Below, in pieces: positions 1 to 7,284 of a DNA stretch of 15,840 bases. This DNA is from Phosphoribacter sp964647395 (lineage in GTDB: Bacteria > Actinomycetota > Actinomycetes > Actinomycetales > Dermatophilaceae). The stretch covers positions 1 through 15,840 of the forward strand of contig CAZYHR010000076.1 of the NCBI GenBank assembly GCA_964647395.1, in the 5' to 3' direction. The first letter of the stretch is position 1. Every line of letters starts with the position of its first letter. A program made the position numbers and the translations under genes. Below the pieces are notes generated by a model. That model ran no database searches and was not told where the DNA came from. It saw only the letters and a program-made list of their open reading frames with translations.

Positions 1-282
1 CGGGCCGACGACGACGGCCGCCGCGGCCTCGTCCTGGGTCGAGAAGATGTTGCACGAGGCCCAGCGCACCTGCGCGCCGAGGGCGACGAGGGTCTCGATG
101 AGCACCCCGGTCTGCACGGTCATGTGCAGCGAACCGGCGATCCGGGCACCGGCCAGCGGCCGGCTGGCGGCATACTCCTGCCGCAGCGCCATGAGTCCGG
201 GCATCTCGTGCTCGGCGAGGCGCAGTTGGTGGCGCCCGGCCGCGGCCAGGTGCAGGTCGGCGACCTTGTGGTCAACAGGCAT
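1..282 (-). CDS. ahcY: Adenosylhomocysteinase, N-terminal part (runs off the window)
   Basis: The first 94 codons of S-adenosyl-L-homocysteine hydrolase, a cytoplasmic NAD-dependent enzyme that splits S-adenosylhomocysteine to homocysteine and adenosine in the activated methyl cycle. The start is ATG at 282, with an AGGAG ribosome site about 10 nt upstream (read from 298 to 294 on the minus strand). The translation begins MPVDHKVADLHLAAAGR and shows family landmarks: EMPGLMALRQEY near residues 26-37, GARIAGSLHMTVQT near 45-58, and WASCNIFSTQDEAAAA near 72-87. The NAD-binding domain and C-terminus lie outside the window. It is transcribed away from the neighbouring membrane-protein gene. The mycobacterial counterpart (Rv3248c, sahH) lies in a comparable neighbourhood. 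Identification is secure. Confidence 0.96.
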   Translation of the reverse strand, partial: MPVDHKVADLHLAAAGRHQLRLAEHEMPGLMALRQEYAASRPLAGARIAGSLHMTVQTGVLIETLVALGAQVRWASCNIFSTQDEAAAAVVVGP

Positions 283-316
283 GGGTCAGGACACTCCTGG
301 TGGGAGGGATGGGGCC

Positions 317-342
317 GGTCACGCGCCGGAGGGCGGGTGACC
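317..342 (-). other. Hairpin in the ahcY leader
   Basis: The arms GGTCAC (317-322) and GTGACC (337-342) are perfect inverted repeats. Inside them, after one mismatch, CGCC pairs with GGCG around a CTCC loop. It lies about 35 nt upstream of the ahcY start, between the putative -10 box and the ribosome site. A second hairpin (8 pairs including G-U, loop GGACG) can be drawn further upstream, around 371-392. I could not match either to the SAH riboswitch consensus. The pairing is seen; a regulatory role is inferred. Confidence 0.35.
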
Positions 343-401
343 CGGCGTCGCCCGTCAGGGCCGTGCACTCACGCGGGTCGTCCACCCACGCCGGCCGGGC
401 C

Positions 402-407
402 AGTCTA
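402..407 (-). promoter_or_regulatory. Putative -10 box for ahcY (TAGACT)
   Basis: On the minus strand TAGACT fits the actinobacterial TAnnnT -10 pattern. A start about 7 nt downstream would give a leader of roughly 113 nt before the ahcY ATG at 282. The hexamer 17 bp upstream (CGTTCG at 430-425) is a poor -35. This is motif matching only. Confidence 0.4.
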
Positions 408-455
408 GCAATCGCCGCACCGCCCGAACGCCGCCGCAAGCACGCCTGACCGGCC

Positions 456-491
456 GATGCCCCGGCCGGTGGCGCGCGGCATACTCCCTTG
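456..491 (+). promoter_or_regulatory. Promoter of a leaderless GTG gene (twin of 1958-1993)
   Basis: GATGCCC at 456-462 is followed by a CATACT -10 box at 480-485, then six bases and GTG at 492. There is no Shine-Dalgarno sequence. The -10 to start distance is that expected when transcription begins at the start codon. The same three elements occur at identical spacing before the next gene at 1994. Alignment of the two 39-bp segments, GTG included, gives 27 identities by eye. Confidence 0.5.
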
Positions 492-1916
492 GTGTTCGAA
501 CAACGCGAGCGGGTGCAACTCACCGATGCCGTGGCCGTGGCGGCCGTCTCGCTGCTGGCCCTGTCGCTGCTGCGCACGCTGGGCACGCCGCTGACCGACC
601 CCGACCTCTGGTGGCATCTGCGGCTCGGCCACGCGCTGCCCGGCAGTTGGCGCTTCTCCGGTCCGGACCCCCTCGGCGGCTTCGCGCCGGGCTACACCTA
701 CAACCAGTGGGTGCCCGAGCTGGCCTACGCCGCAGCCGAATCGGCTTGGGGGCTGCCGGGGGTGGCGCTGCTCGCCCATGCGGCGCGCCTGGCCGTGGTC
801 GTCAGCCTGTATGCCGCGGCCCGCACCGCGACGGGTCCGCTGGTCTGCGCGCTGGTCACCGCGACCGGGTTCCTGGGACTCAGCGGAGCGCTCTCGCCCA
901 GGCCGCAGGTTTGGGGGCTGCCGCTGCTGGCGCTGGTGGCCGTGGTCGCGCTGCGATCGGGGATCGACGGCCGGCCCCGCTGGTGGTTGGTGCCACTGAC
1001 CTGGGTGTGGGCCTGCGTCCACGGCACCTGGCTCGTCGGGGTCGCGGCGCTGGTCGCCGCCGTCGTCGGCCGGGCCCTGGACCAGCGGGCCGCCGGCGCC
1101 GTCGACGGCCCCGGGCTGGTCCGCCTGGCCGCCGTGCCGGTGGCTGCCGGCCTGGCCGCCCTCCTCACGCCGGTGGGGTTGGGCCTGCTCACCGTGACCC
1201 GGGAGGTGCAGGCGGTCAGCGGGCTGATCTCCGAGTGGCAGCCGGCCGGCCTGACCGACCCGCCGCTGCTGGCCCTGCTCGTGCTCGCGGGGGTGCCGGT
1301 GCTCGTCTGGGCCCGGGCCGGTGGCACGAGCTGGGTGCCGCTGTTGCTCACCGGGCTCGCCGTGGCGCTGGCCCTGTCCTCGACGCGCGGGATCGCCCTC
1401 GGGTCGGTCCTGCTGGTGCCGATCTGCGCCGCGGCGGCCGGCCGCCTGCCGCTCGGCGCCCGGTCGCCCGGGCCGGCCCTGCGTCGGCTCGAGCGAGTCG
1501 GGCTGACCGTCGCCGTCGTCGGCTCGCTGCTGCTCGGGCCCGTGGTCTCCCGCGGCGCGACCGCCGACCTGGTGCCCGCCGAGGTGGACCGCGCCCTGAG
1601 CGGACTGCCGGGGGGCACGGTGCTGCTCACCGCCGACACGCTCGGCGGCTGGGTCTGGTGGGCGCACCCGGGACTGCGTCCGACGCTGGACACCCGAGCG
1701 GAGGCCTACGGCGCCGCCTACCTCACCCGGCAGGCCGCCGCGCTGGCCGGGAAGCCGGACTGGGAGCGCACGGTGGCGCAGACCGGCGCGACCGCCGCGC
1801 TGCTGCCCAGCGGGTCGCCCCTGGTCGTCGACCTGGTCCGGTCCCACGGCTGGACGATCCTCGTGCGCTCGGACCGGGTGTCCCTGCTGACCGGAGCCGC
1901 ACTGCCCCCACCCTGA
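492..1916 (+). CDS. Polytopic GT-C-like membrane protein
   Basis: A 474-residue integral membrane protein with about nine or ten hydrophobic segments up to residue ~353 and a soluble C-terminal tail of about 120 residues. After the first membrane segment comes DPDLWWHLRLG (residues 36-46), then an NQWVPELAYA stretch. The tail contains a DTRAEAY motif followed by a conserved-looking Trp region. This arrangement (acidic first outer loop with DxDxWWH, then HPxLxPxxDxRAExY) recurs in an uncharacterised family that resembles GT-C polyprenyl-linked glycosyltransferases. Substrate and activity cannot be read from sequence. GTG at 492 is chosen over TTG at 489 because it lies six bases after the -10 box and no ribosome site is present. 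It is divergent from ahcY and precedes another membrane gene with a matching promoter. Confidence 0.8.
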   Translation: MFEQRERVQLTDAVAVAAVSLLALSLLRTLGTPLTDPDLWWHLRLGHALPGSWRFSGPDPLGGFAPGYTYNQWVPELAYAAAESAWGLPGVALLAHAARLAVVVSLYAAARTATGPLVCALVTATGFLGLSGALSPRPQVWGLPLLALVAVVALRSGIDGRPRWWLVPLTWVWACVHGTWLVGVAALVAAVVGRALDQRAAGAVDGPGLVRLAAVPVAAGLAALLTPVGLGLLTVTREVQAVSGLISEWQPAGLTDPPLLALLVLAGVPVLVWARAGGTSWVPLLLTGLAVALALSSTRGIALGSVLLVPICAAAAGRLPLGARSPGPALRRLERVGLTVAVVGSLLLGPVVSRGATADLVPAEVDRALSGLPGGTVLLTADTLGGWVWWAHPGLRPTLDTRAEAYGAAYLTRQAAALAGKPDWERTVAQTGATAALLPSGSPLVVDLVRSHGWTILVRSDRVSLLTGAALPPP

Positions 1917-1942
1917 CCGGCCTGGCCGCTAGGGCCGTCCGG
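1917..1942 (+). terminator. Weak hairpin after the first membrane gene
   Basis: Immediately after the TGA stop, CCGG (1917-1920) can pair with CCGG (1939-1942), and GGCC (1924-1927) with GGCC (1933-1936) around a GCTAG loop. There is no T-run. It may act as a GC-rich terminator, but such short pairings are common at this base composition. Confidence 0.2.
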
Positions 1943-1957
1943 CGTGACCGTTCGTCC

Positions 1958-1993
1958 GATGCCCGGCCCGGGTGCCGTTCGGATACTCGATGG
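1958..1993 (+). promoter_or_regulatory. Promoter of a leaderless GTG gene (twin of 456-491)
   Basis: GATGCCC at 1958-1964, a GATACT -10 box at 1982-1987, then six bases and GTG at 1994. Every element is offset by exactly 1502 bp from the copy at 456-491. No Shine-Dalgarno is visible. An ATG at 1990 is out of frame with the coding region, which supports GTG 1994 as the true start. Confidence 0.5.
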
Positions 1994-4228
1994 GTGCGCC
2001 CATCTCCCCGAAGCACGCTGCTCGGTCCGTTGTCCGCCGTGGTGCTGTCCGGCATCGCCGCTGCGACGGCGCTGCGGATGTGGCAGTGGCGACCCGGCGC
2101 CCCCGTCGACCTGGTGGGTGACGGGACCTCGGTGACCTCGTGGGTGGGGTCGGTCATCGCCTTCGGGACCGGCGGTCGCAACCCCAACCTCGGCGCGCCG
2201 TTCGGGCAGAACCTCGCCTGGTGGTCGACCGGGGACGTGCTGCACCTGAGCATCCTCCGGGTGCTCGGCACGGTGCTCGCGCCGGTCGACGCGGCGGCCG
2301 TCTACTTCTTCCTCGGCTTCCCGCTGGCGGCCCTGACGATGTACTGGTTGGCACGTCGGCTGGGCGCGGGCCGCGCCGCAGCGGTCCTCGTCGCGGTCCT
2401 GTTCGCCGTGCTGCCCGGGCACCAGACCCGCTATCCGCATCTGTTCCTGGCGTCCTATTGGACGATCCCCTTCGGCCTGTGGCTGGTGGTGTCGGTGCTC
2501 GACGGCCGGGCGCTGTGGCCCCGCATCCGCACTCCCGAGCGGACCCGGGATCGGGCGATCACCCTGCTCGCCGTGGTGATCACCGGCTGGAGCGGGGCCT
2601 ACTACGTCGCCTTCGTCCTGGTCCTGCTGGCGCTTGCCCTGGCTCTCCGCCAGGTCCGCGGCGGCTCGCGCGCCGGGACCGTCGAGGGTGTCGGCGCCAT
2701 GGCGGGCATCGGCATCCTGGCGGTGGCCGCCGTGCTGGTCGACTGGCGCGGCCGGGTCGGGGAACTGGTGACCGGACCGGCCCCGGGCACCCGGTCGCCG
2801 ATGGAGGCCGAGCTGTTCGGCGGACGGCTGACCGACCTCGTGCTGCCCTGGTCCGAACACCGGCTGGACGCGCTCGCGCGGCTGAGTTCGACCTACCGTC
2901 AGGCCTCGATCGATCCGCCCCTGGAGGAGATGTCCCTCGGCCTGGTGGCCGGCCTCGGGGCGCTCGTCGCGGTGGTCGTCGCCGCCCGGGTGTTGTTGGG
3001 ACGGTCGCCGCGTTCGCTCGTCGCGACCCTCGGCCTGCTCGCGGGGCTGGCGTTCCTCTGCTACACCAAGGGCGGATTCGGCTCGCTGGTGGCGCTTTTC
3101 GGCACTGCGTCGATCCGGGCCTGGTCGCGCATGTTCGTCGTCATCGCGGCGTGCGGTCTGCTCGTCGTCGCGCACCTGCTGACGTACTGGACCCGCAACC
3201 GCGGCTGGGGCCGCGCGCCCGTCGCGGGCCTGGTGGGCCTGCTGCTGGTGGTTGGCGTGCTCGATCAGACCAACCCGGCGGCAGCGCCGGACTACGCGGC
3301 CAACGCGGCCCGTCTCGACCAGGTCCGCGCCGTGACCACGGCCCTGCAGCAGCGTCTCGACCGGGATTGCGCAGTCTTCCAGCTGCCCGTGCTGAGCTAT
3401 CCCGAGAACCAACCGAGGTACCGGATCCAGGGGTACGACCTGCTGCTCCCGTCGCTGACCTCGACCCAGCTGCGCTGGAGCTACGGCGCCCTCAAAGGCA
3501 CCGCCGCAGCCGACTGGCAACTCGGGTTGGACGAGGCCGACCCGGAGCAACTCTTCGACGACCTGGCCGCCACCGACTTCTGTGCCGTACTGGTGGCCCG
3601 CGACGGCTACCCCCCCGACCCGGCGATCGAGCGGGCCGCCCGCGCCAGCCTCGGCGCGCCGCTCGTCGACGACCCGAACGCCCGGATGGTGGCCTTCGAC
3701 CTGCGGCCACGCCGCGCCGCGCTGCGCTCGTCCGGCGTCGACCTGGGCGCCGCTCGGGATGCGGTGCTGCACCCGGTGCTCGTGCAGTTGGTCGCGCGAG
3801 ACGCGGTCGCCGATCCGGCGGGCCGGGCCTGGCAACCGATCCCGCCCAACGCCGCCCTGGACGTGGCCAACCTGTCATCGGACGCGCGGGGACCGGTCAC
3901 CGTGCGGCTCCTGGTCCAGCCGGTCGGCGACGCGCGCACCTTGACGGTGACCTATCCCGGGGGTCGCTCCGACGAGGTGTCGCTCGCGGCCGGCACCAGC
4001 ACCCCGGTCACGCTGACGGTGCCGAGCGCGGCGAGCGGACGCACCTCGGTGCGTCTGGCGCTGTCCGGCACACCGGTGCTCGTACCGGACGTCGGCTCAC
4101 AGAGCGCCCGGGTGCACCTCGTCGACGCCACGACCGCGGGGGGCGTCCACACCGTCGTCGTCCAGCCACTCCCCGTCGGGGGACCGGCGACCCTGCCGCT
4201 GGAACCGCCGGCAGCGAACTCGCGCTGA
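1994..4228 (+). CDS. Large polytopic membrane protein, GT-C/YfhO-like
   Basis: A 744-residue protein. Residues ~9-27 form a first membrane helix, followed by an outer loop with D39 and D43 (DLVGDGTSVTSW) and the motif NPNLGAPFGQN (63-73). About ten more hydrophobic segments run to residue ~425. The rest is soluble: a region with FQLPVLSYPENQ and LRWSYGALKG, then a beta-rich C-terminal domain. Bacterial proteins with this pattern (GDG loop, LGAPFGQ, PLAALTMYWLARRLG, HLFLASY) form an uncharacterised family often described as glycosyltransferase- or YfhO-like; the GT-C link is inference. It follows a related-type membrane gene and precedes a hairpin at 4245. The start rests on the twin promoter. 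An open frame continues upstream to 611 but overlaps the previous gene and has shadow-like composition. Confidence 0.8.
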   Translation: MRPSPRSTLLGPLSAVVLSGIAAATALRMWQWRPGAPVDLVGDGTSVTSWVGSVIAFGTGGRNPNLGAPFGQNLAWWSTGDVLHLSILRVLGTVLAPVDAAAVYFFLGFPLAALTMYWLARRLGAGRAAAVLVAVLFAVLPGHQTRYPHLFLASYWTIPFGLWLVVSVLDGRALWPRIRTPERTRDRAITLLAVVITGWSGAYYVAFVLVLLALALALRQVRGGSRAGTVEGVGAMAGIGILAVAAVLVDWRGRVGELVTGPAPGTRSPMEAELFGGRLTDLVLPWSEHRLDALARLSSTYRQASIDPPLEEMSLGLVAGLGALVAVVVAARVLLGRSPRSLVATLGLLAGLAFLCYTKGGFGSLVALFGTASIRAWSRMFVVIAACGLLVVAHLLTYWTRNRGWGRAPVAGLVGLLLVVGVLDQTNPAAAPDYAANAARLDQVRAVTTALQQRLDRDCAVFQLPVLSYPENQPRYRIQGYDLLLPSLTSTQLRWSYGALKGTAAADWQLGLDEADPEQLFDDLAATDFCAVLVARDGYPPDPAIERAARASLGAPLVDDPNARMVAFDLRPRRAALRSSGVDLGAARDAVLHPVLVQLVARDAVADPAGRAWQPIPPNAALDVANLSSDARGPVTVRLLVQPVGDARTLTVTYPGGRSDEVSLAAGTSTPVTLTVPSAASGRTSVRLALSGTPVLVPDVGSQSARVHLVDATTAGGVHTVVVQPLPVGGPATLPLEPPAANSR

Positions 4229-4244
4229 GCCCGCCGGCCGAGGC

Positions 4245-4279
4245 GCCCGGCCTGGGGACCTCCGTCCCCTTGGCCGGGC
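4245..4279 (+). terminator. Strong GC stem-loop after the membrane gene
   Basis: GCCCGGCC (4245-4252) pairs with GGCCGGGC (4272-4279). Inside, after a small T/TT internal loop, GGGGAC (4254-4259) pairs with GTCCCC (4264-4269) around a CTCC loop. It starts 17 nt after the stop at 4228. No T-run follows, so it resembles the U-less terminators proposed in actinobacteria. Its 3' arm overlaps the putative -35 box of the next operon. Confidence 0.5.
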
Positions 4280-4298
4280 CGCCGGGACGGCATACGGT
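4270..4298 (+). promoter_or_regulatory. Promoter of the oxidoreductase operon
   Basis: TTGGCC at 4270-4275, a 17-bp spacer and TACGGT at 4293-4298, followed by six bases to ATG at 4305. The spacing fits a housekeeping-type promoter giving a leaderless message. GAGG at 4300-4303 is too close to the ATG to be a normal ribosome site. Confidence 0.5.
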
Positions 4299-4304
4299 CG
4301 AGGC

Positions 4305-4886
4305 ATGTTCGAGGTCCGGATCCACGGCCGGGGCGGGCAGGGTGTGGTCACCGCCGCCGAGCTGCTCTCGCACGCGGCCTTCGCCGAAGGCCACCATGCG
4401 CAGGCCTTCCCGAGTTTCGGATCGGAGCGCACCGGCGCACCGGTCGTCGCCTTCTGCCGCATCGCCGACGTGGAGATCCGGGTCCGCGAGCCGGTCGTGC
4501 GGCCCGACGCGCTGATCGTCCAGGACGCGACGCTGCTGCACCAGGTCGACGTCTTCGCCGGGCTCAAGCCGGACGGCTACGTGCTGATCAACTCGGCGCA
4601 GACCCCGGGCCAGCTCGGCCTGGAGGACCTCGAGGCCGGCGCCCGCATCCTCACCGTGCCGGCCACCGACCTGGCCCGCGAGCACATCGGCCGGCCGCTG
4701 CCCAACGTCATCCTGCTCGGTGGACTCGCCGCGTTCACCGGCATCATCCATCCGCCGGCCCTCGTGCAGGCGGTGCAGAAGCACTTCCCCGGCGCGGTGG
4801 GCGAGAAGAACATCGCAGCCGCCCGGGCGGCATACGACCTGGTGCTGTCGCAGACCAAGGAGGACGCGCGTGCGCACGCAGATTGA
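4305..4886 (+). CDS. porG: 2-oxoacid oxidoreductase gamma subunit
   Basis: A 193-residue subunit of the 2-oxoacid:ferredoxin oxidoreductase (OFOR) superfamily, close to the usual size for a stand-alone gamma chain. The N-terminus MFEVRIHGRGGQGV carries the GRGGQG loop (residues 8-13) typical of this domain. It is followed by AFPSFGSERTGAPV and a C-terminal half with NVILLGGLAAFTG. In characterised enzymes this domain helps bind CoA. It is the first gene of a four-gene operon and overlaps the alpha gene by 17 nt, which points to coupled translation. The ATG at 4305 lies six bases after a -10 box, so it is probably leaderless. The superfamily is certain; pyruvate as substrate is only the most likely choice. 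Confidence 0.93.
   Translation: MFEVRIHGRGGQGVVTAAELLSHAAFAEGHHAQAFPSFGSERTGAPVVAFCRIADVEIRVREPVVRPDALIVQDATLLHQVDVFAGLKPDGYVLINSAQTPGQLGLEDLEAGARILTVPATDLAREHIGRPLPNVILLGGLAAFTGIIHPPALVQAVQKHFPGAVGEKNIAAARAAYDLVLSQTKEDARAHAD
4857..4863 (+). promoter_or_regulatory. Ribosome site AAGGAGG fixing the alpha-subunit start
   Basis: A full AAGGAGG lies inside the end of the gamma gene, six bases before GTG at 4870. It selects that GTG over upstream in-frame starts and explains expression of the alpha gene despite the 17-nt overlap. Confidence 0.85.
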
Positions 4887-6123
4887 AGGTTCCATCGCGG
4901 TGGCCCGAGCGGTGGCCGCGTGCCGGCCGCAGGTCATCTGCGCCTATCCGATCTCGCCGCAGACGCACATCGTCGAGGGCCTGTCCGCGATCGTCAAGCG
5001 CGGTGAGCTGCCCGGCTGCGAATACGTCAACGTCGAGAGCGAGTTCGCCGCGATGTCGGTGGCGATCGGCGCGTCCGCCGCGGGCGCCCGCTCCTACACG
5101 GCCACGGCGAGCCAGGGTCTGCTGTTCATGGTCGAGGCGGTCTACAACGCCTCCGGCCTGGGCCTGCCGATCGTCATGACCGTGGCCAACCGGGCCATCG
5201 GCGCGCCGATCAACATCTGGAACGACCACACCGACGCCATGAGCCAGCGGGACTCCGGGTGGATCCAGCTGTATGCCGAGACCAACCAGGAGGCCGCCGA
5301 CCTGCACGTGCAGGCCTTCAAGATCGCCGAGGAACTGTCGCTGCCGGTCATGGTGTGCATGGACGGCTTCATCCTCACCCACGCCGTCGAGGAGGTCGAC
5401 GTCCCCGAGGAGGCCGACGTCGCCCGCTTCCTGCCGCCCTTCGAGCCCCGCCAACTGCTCGACTGGGAGAACCCGGTCTCGATCGGCGCCATGGTCGGAC
5501 CCGAGGCCTACACCGAGGTGCGCTACCTCGCCCACGTCAAGCAGATGCAGGCCCTGGACGTCATCCCCCGCGTCCAGCAGGAGTTCCAGCAGGTCTTCGG
5601 CCGCGACTCCGGCGGGCTGGTGCGGGGCTACCGGCTGGAGGACGCCGAGACCGTCGTCATCGCCCTCGGCTCGGTCGTCGGCACCCTCAAGGACGTCATC
5701 GACGAGCGCCGCGAGCGCGGCGAGAAGATCGGAGTGCTGACCATCACGTCGTTCCGGCCCTTCCCGCTGGCCGCGATCCGGGAGGCGATCGGCGGGGCCA
5801 CCCGCTTCGTCGCCCTCGAGAAGGCCTTCTCGGTCGGCATCGGCGGCATCGTCGCCTCCCAGGTGCGCATGGCGATGTCGGCGCAACCGATCCGCAACTA
5901 CACCGTCGTCGCCGGCCTCGGCGGCCGCCCCATCCTCAAGGGCTCGCTGCACGCGATGCTCGACCAGGCGGTCGCCGACGAACTGGACTGGCTCTCCTTC
6001 CTCGACCTCGACCACGACCTCGTCGAGCGCGAACTGGCCCGGACACGGTCCGGGCGCCGGTCCGGCCCGGCCGCCGAGAACATGCTGCGCGACCTCGGCC
6101 GCGTCCGCGCCACCCCCGTCTGA
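4870..6123 (+). CDS. porA: 2-oxoacid oxidoreductase alpha subunit
   Basis: A 417-residue alpha chain carrying the PYR-type half of the thiamine diphosphate site. Visible family motifs: CAYPISPQTHIVEGL near residues 24-38, NVESEFAAMSVAIGASAAGAR near 55-75, TATASQGLLFMVEA near 78-91, NRAIGAPINIWNDHTDAMS near 107-125, then GWIQLYAETNQEA, LPVMVCMDGF and a C-terminal transketolase-like domain with ITSFRPFP and VAGLGGRPI. These fit pyruvate and phenylglyoxylate oxidoreductase alpha chains better than the 2-oxoglutarate (KorA) type, but substrate is inference. GTG at 4870 is set by AAGGAGG. It pairs with the beta chain, which starts 15 nt after its stop. Confidence 0.93.
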   Translation: MRTQIEGSIAVARAVAACRPQVICAYPISPQTHIVEGLSAIVKRGELPGCEYVNVESEFAAMSVAIGASAAGARSYTATASQGLLFMVEAVYNASGLGLPIVMTVANRAIGAPINIWNDHTDAMSQRDSGWIQLYAETNQEAADLHVQAFKIAEELSLPVMVCMDGFILTHAVEEVDVPEEADVARFLPPFEPRQLLDWENPVSIGAMVGPEAYTEVRYLAHVKQMQALDVIPRVQQEFQQVFGRDSGGLVRGYRLEDAETVVIALGSVVGTLKDVIDERRERGEKIGVLTITSFRPFPLAAIREAIGGATRFVALEKAFSVGIGGIVASQVRMAMSAQPIRNYTVVAGLGGRPILKGSLHAMLDQAVADELDWLSFLDLDHDLVERELARTRSGRRSGPAAENMLRDLGRVRATPV

Positions 6124-6127
6124 CCCC

Positions 6128-6132
6128 AGGAG
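6128..6132 (+). promoter_or_regulatory. Ribosome site AGGAG for the beta subunit
   Basis: AGGAG lies six bases before GTG at 6139 in the 15-nt gap after the alpha gene. It supports the GTG start and therefore the unusual N-terminal extension of the beta chain. Confidence 0.75.
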
Positions 6133-6138
6133 CCCGAC

Positions 6139-7284
6139 GTGACCCCAGACGTAACCCCCGACGCCCCGACGACCGAGGCGGACGTCGTGCTGCACACCGA
6201 GCCGGCCAGCCAGCCGGTGCGCTTCTACCAGGTCGGCTCGTTCGCCGTCGGCAACCGGTTGCTGCCGCTCGAGGTGCGATCGGTGCAGTCCGACCCCAAC
6301 CGCACCAACTCGCTGACCTCCGGGCACCGGGCCTGCCAGGGGTGCGGCGAGGCGCTCGGCGCCCGCTATGCCCTCGACGCGGCGATGGTGGCCGCGGAGG
6401 GCAAGGTCGTGGCGGTCAACGCCACCGGCTGCCTGGAGGTCTTCTCGACGCCCTATCCGGAGACCTCGTGGCGGGTGGCCTGGCTGCACTCGCTGTTCGG
6501 CAACGCCCCGGCGGTCGCCGCCGGGGTCGCCGCGGCATACCAGGCGATGGGTCGCACCGACGTGCGGGTCGTCGCGCAGGGCGGCGACGGCGGCACCGTG
6601 GACATCGGGTTCGGCTGCCTGTCCGGGATGTTCGAGCGCAACGACGACGTGCTGTACATCTGCTACGACAACGAGGCCTACATGAACACGGGGATCCAGC
6701 GCTCCGGCGCCACCCCACCGGCCGCGCGCACCGCCACCACCCAGGCCGTCGGAGCCGAGCCCGGCAACGTCTTCGGCCAGGGCAAGGACGTCCCCCGCAT
6801 CGCCATGGCGCACGAGATCCCCTACGTCGCCACGGCGTCGGTGGACAACCTGCACGACCTCGAGGCCAAGGTGCACCGGGCCATGGCCATGCGCGGGGCC
6901 CGCTACATCCACGTCCTGGTCCCCTGCCCGCTCGGCTGGGGCACCGCCTCCAGCGCGACGATCAACGTGGCCCGGCTGGCCACCCAGAGCGGGCTGTTCC
7001 CGGTCTTCGAGGCGCAGTACGGCGAGGTCGTCGCGTCCACCCCGATCCGGCGCCAGGTGCCGGTCGAGGACTACCTCAAGGGGCAGAAGCGCTTCGCCCA
7101 CCTGTTCTCCCCCACCCGGCGCGACGAGGTCATCGACCGGCTGCAGGCCCAGGCCGACCGCAACATCGCGCGCTACAACCTGCTGCCCGACGGTGGGTCC
7201 CCCGAGCACCCGGACCCCACCGACGCCCCGCCGCGGCACGATCCCGCCTTCACCGCGCAGACCCTCGAAGAAGCGAGCCAGTGA
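6139..7284 (+). CDS. porB: 2-oxoacid oxidoreductase beta subunit (TPP, 4Fe-4S)
   Basis: A 381-residue beta chain that binds thiamine diphosphate and the proximal [4Fe-4S] cluster. Four cysteines match the known ligands: C66 and C69 (ACQGCGE), C98 (NATGCLEVF) and C263 (VPCPLGWG). The TPP/Mg motif is GDGGTVDIG from residue 149, followed by YDNEAYMNTGIQ. These features agree with pyruvate oxidoreductase beta subunits. The N-terminus has an extra segment of about 45 residues before the family core (HRACQGCG), with no recognised motif. The C-terminal tail is proline- and aspartate-rich. The stop TGA shares one base with the ATG of the next gene, so translation is likely coupled. It forms the catalytic core with the alpha chain. 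Confidence 0.94.
   Translation: MTPDVTPDAPTTEADVVLHTEPASQPVRFYQVGSFAVGNRLLPLEVRSVQSDPNRTNSLTSGHRACQGCGEALGARYALDAAMVAAEGKVVAVNATGCLEVFSTPYPETSWRVAWLHSLFGNAPAVAAGVAAAYQAMGRTDVRVVAQGGDGGTVDIGFGCLSGMFERNDDVLYICYDNEAYMNTGIQRSGATPPAARTATTQAVGAEPGNVFGQGKDVPRIAMAHEIPYVATASVDNLHDLEAKVHRAMAMRGARYIHVLVPCPLGWGTASSATINVARLATQSGLFPVFEAQYGEVVASTPIRRQVPVEDYLKGQKRFAHLFSPTRRDEVIDRLQAQADRNIARYNLLPDGGSPEHPDPTDAPPRHDPAFTAQTLEEASQ

Noticed and set aside
283..400. SAH riboswitch upstream of ahcY
   Set aside because: The expected conserved core and pseudoknot sequence were not found, although the leader is structured.
405..1847. Long open frame on the minus strand across the first membrane gene
   Set aside because: It lies antisense to a protein with clear membrane helices and family motifs. 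Its translation is Arg/Gln/Gly-rich without domains, as expected for a high-GC shadow frame.
611..1993. Upstream extension of the 744-residue membrane protein
   Set aside because: It overlaps the previous gene in another frame, is Arg/Ala/Pro-rich, and has no start signal. The promoter and GTG at 1994 explain the start.
1718..3835. 705-residue open frame on the minus strand
   Set aside because: It is antisense to two membrane genes, with repetitive Gln/Arg/Gly composition and no recognisable domain.
4744..7239. 831-residue open frame on the minus strand under the oxidoreductase genes
   Set aside because: It is the mirror of certain genes. The His/Asp/Val-rich composition is a codon-bias artefact.
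5259..7283. Upstream extension of the GltD-ferredoxin protein
   Set aside because: It covers the alpha and beta genes in another frame. The family-like N-terminus begins at ATG 7284.
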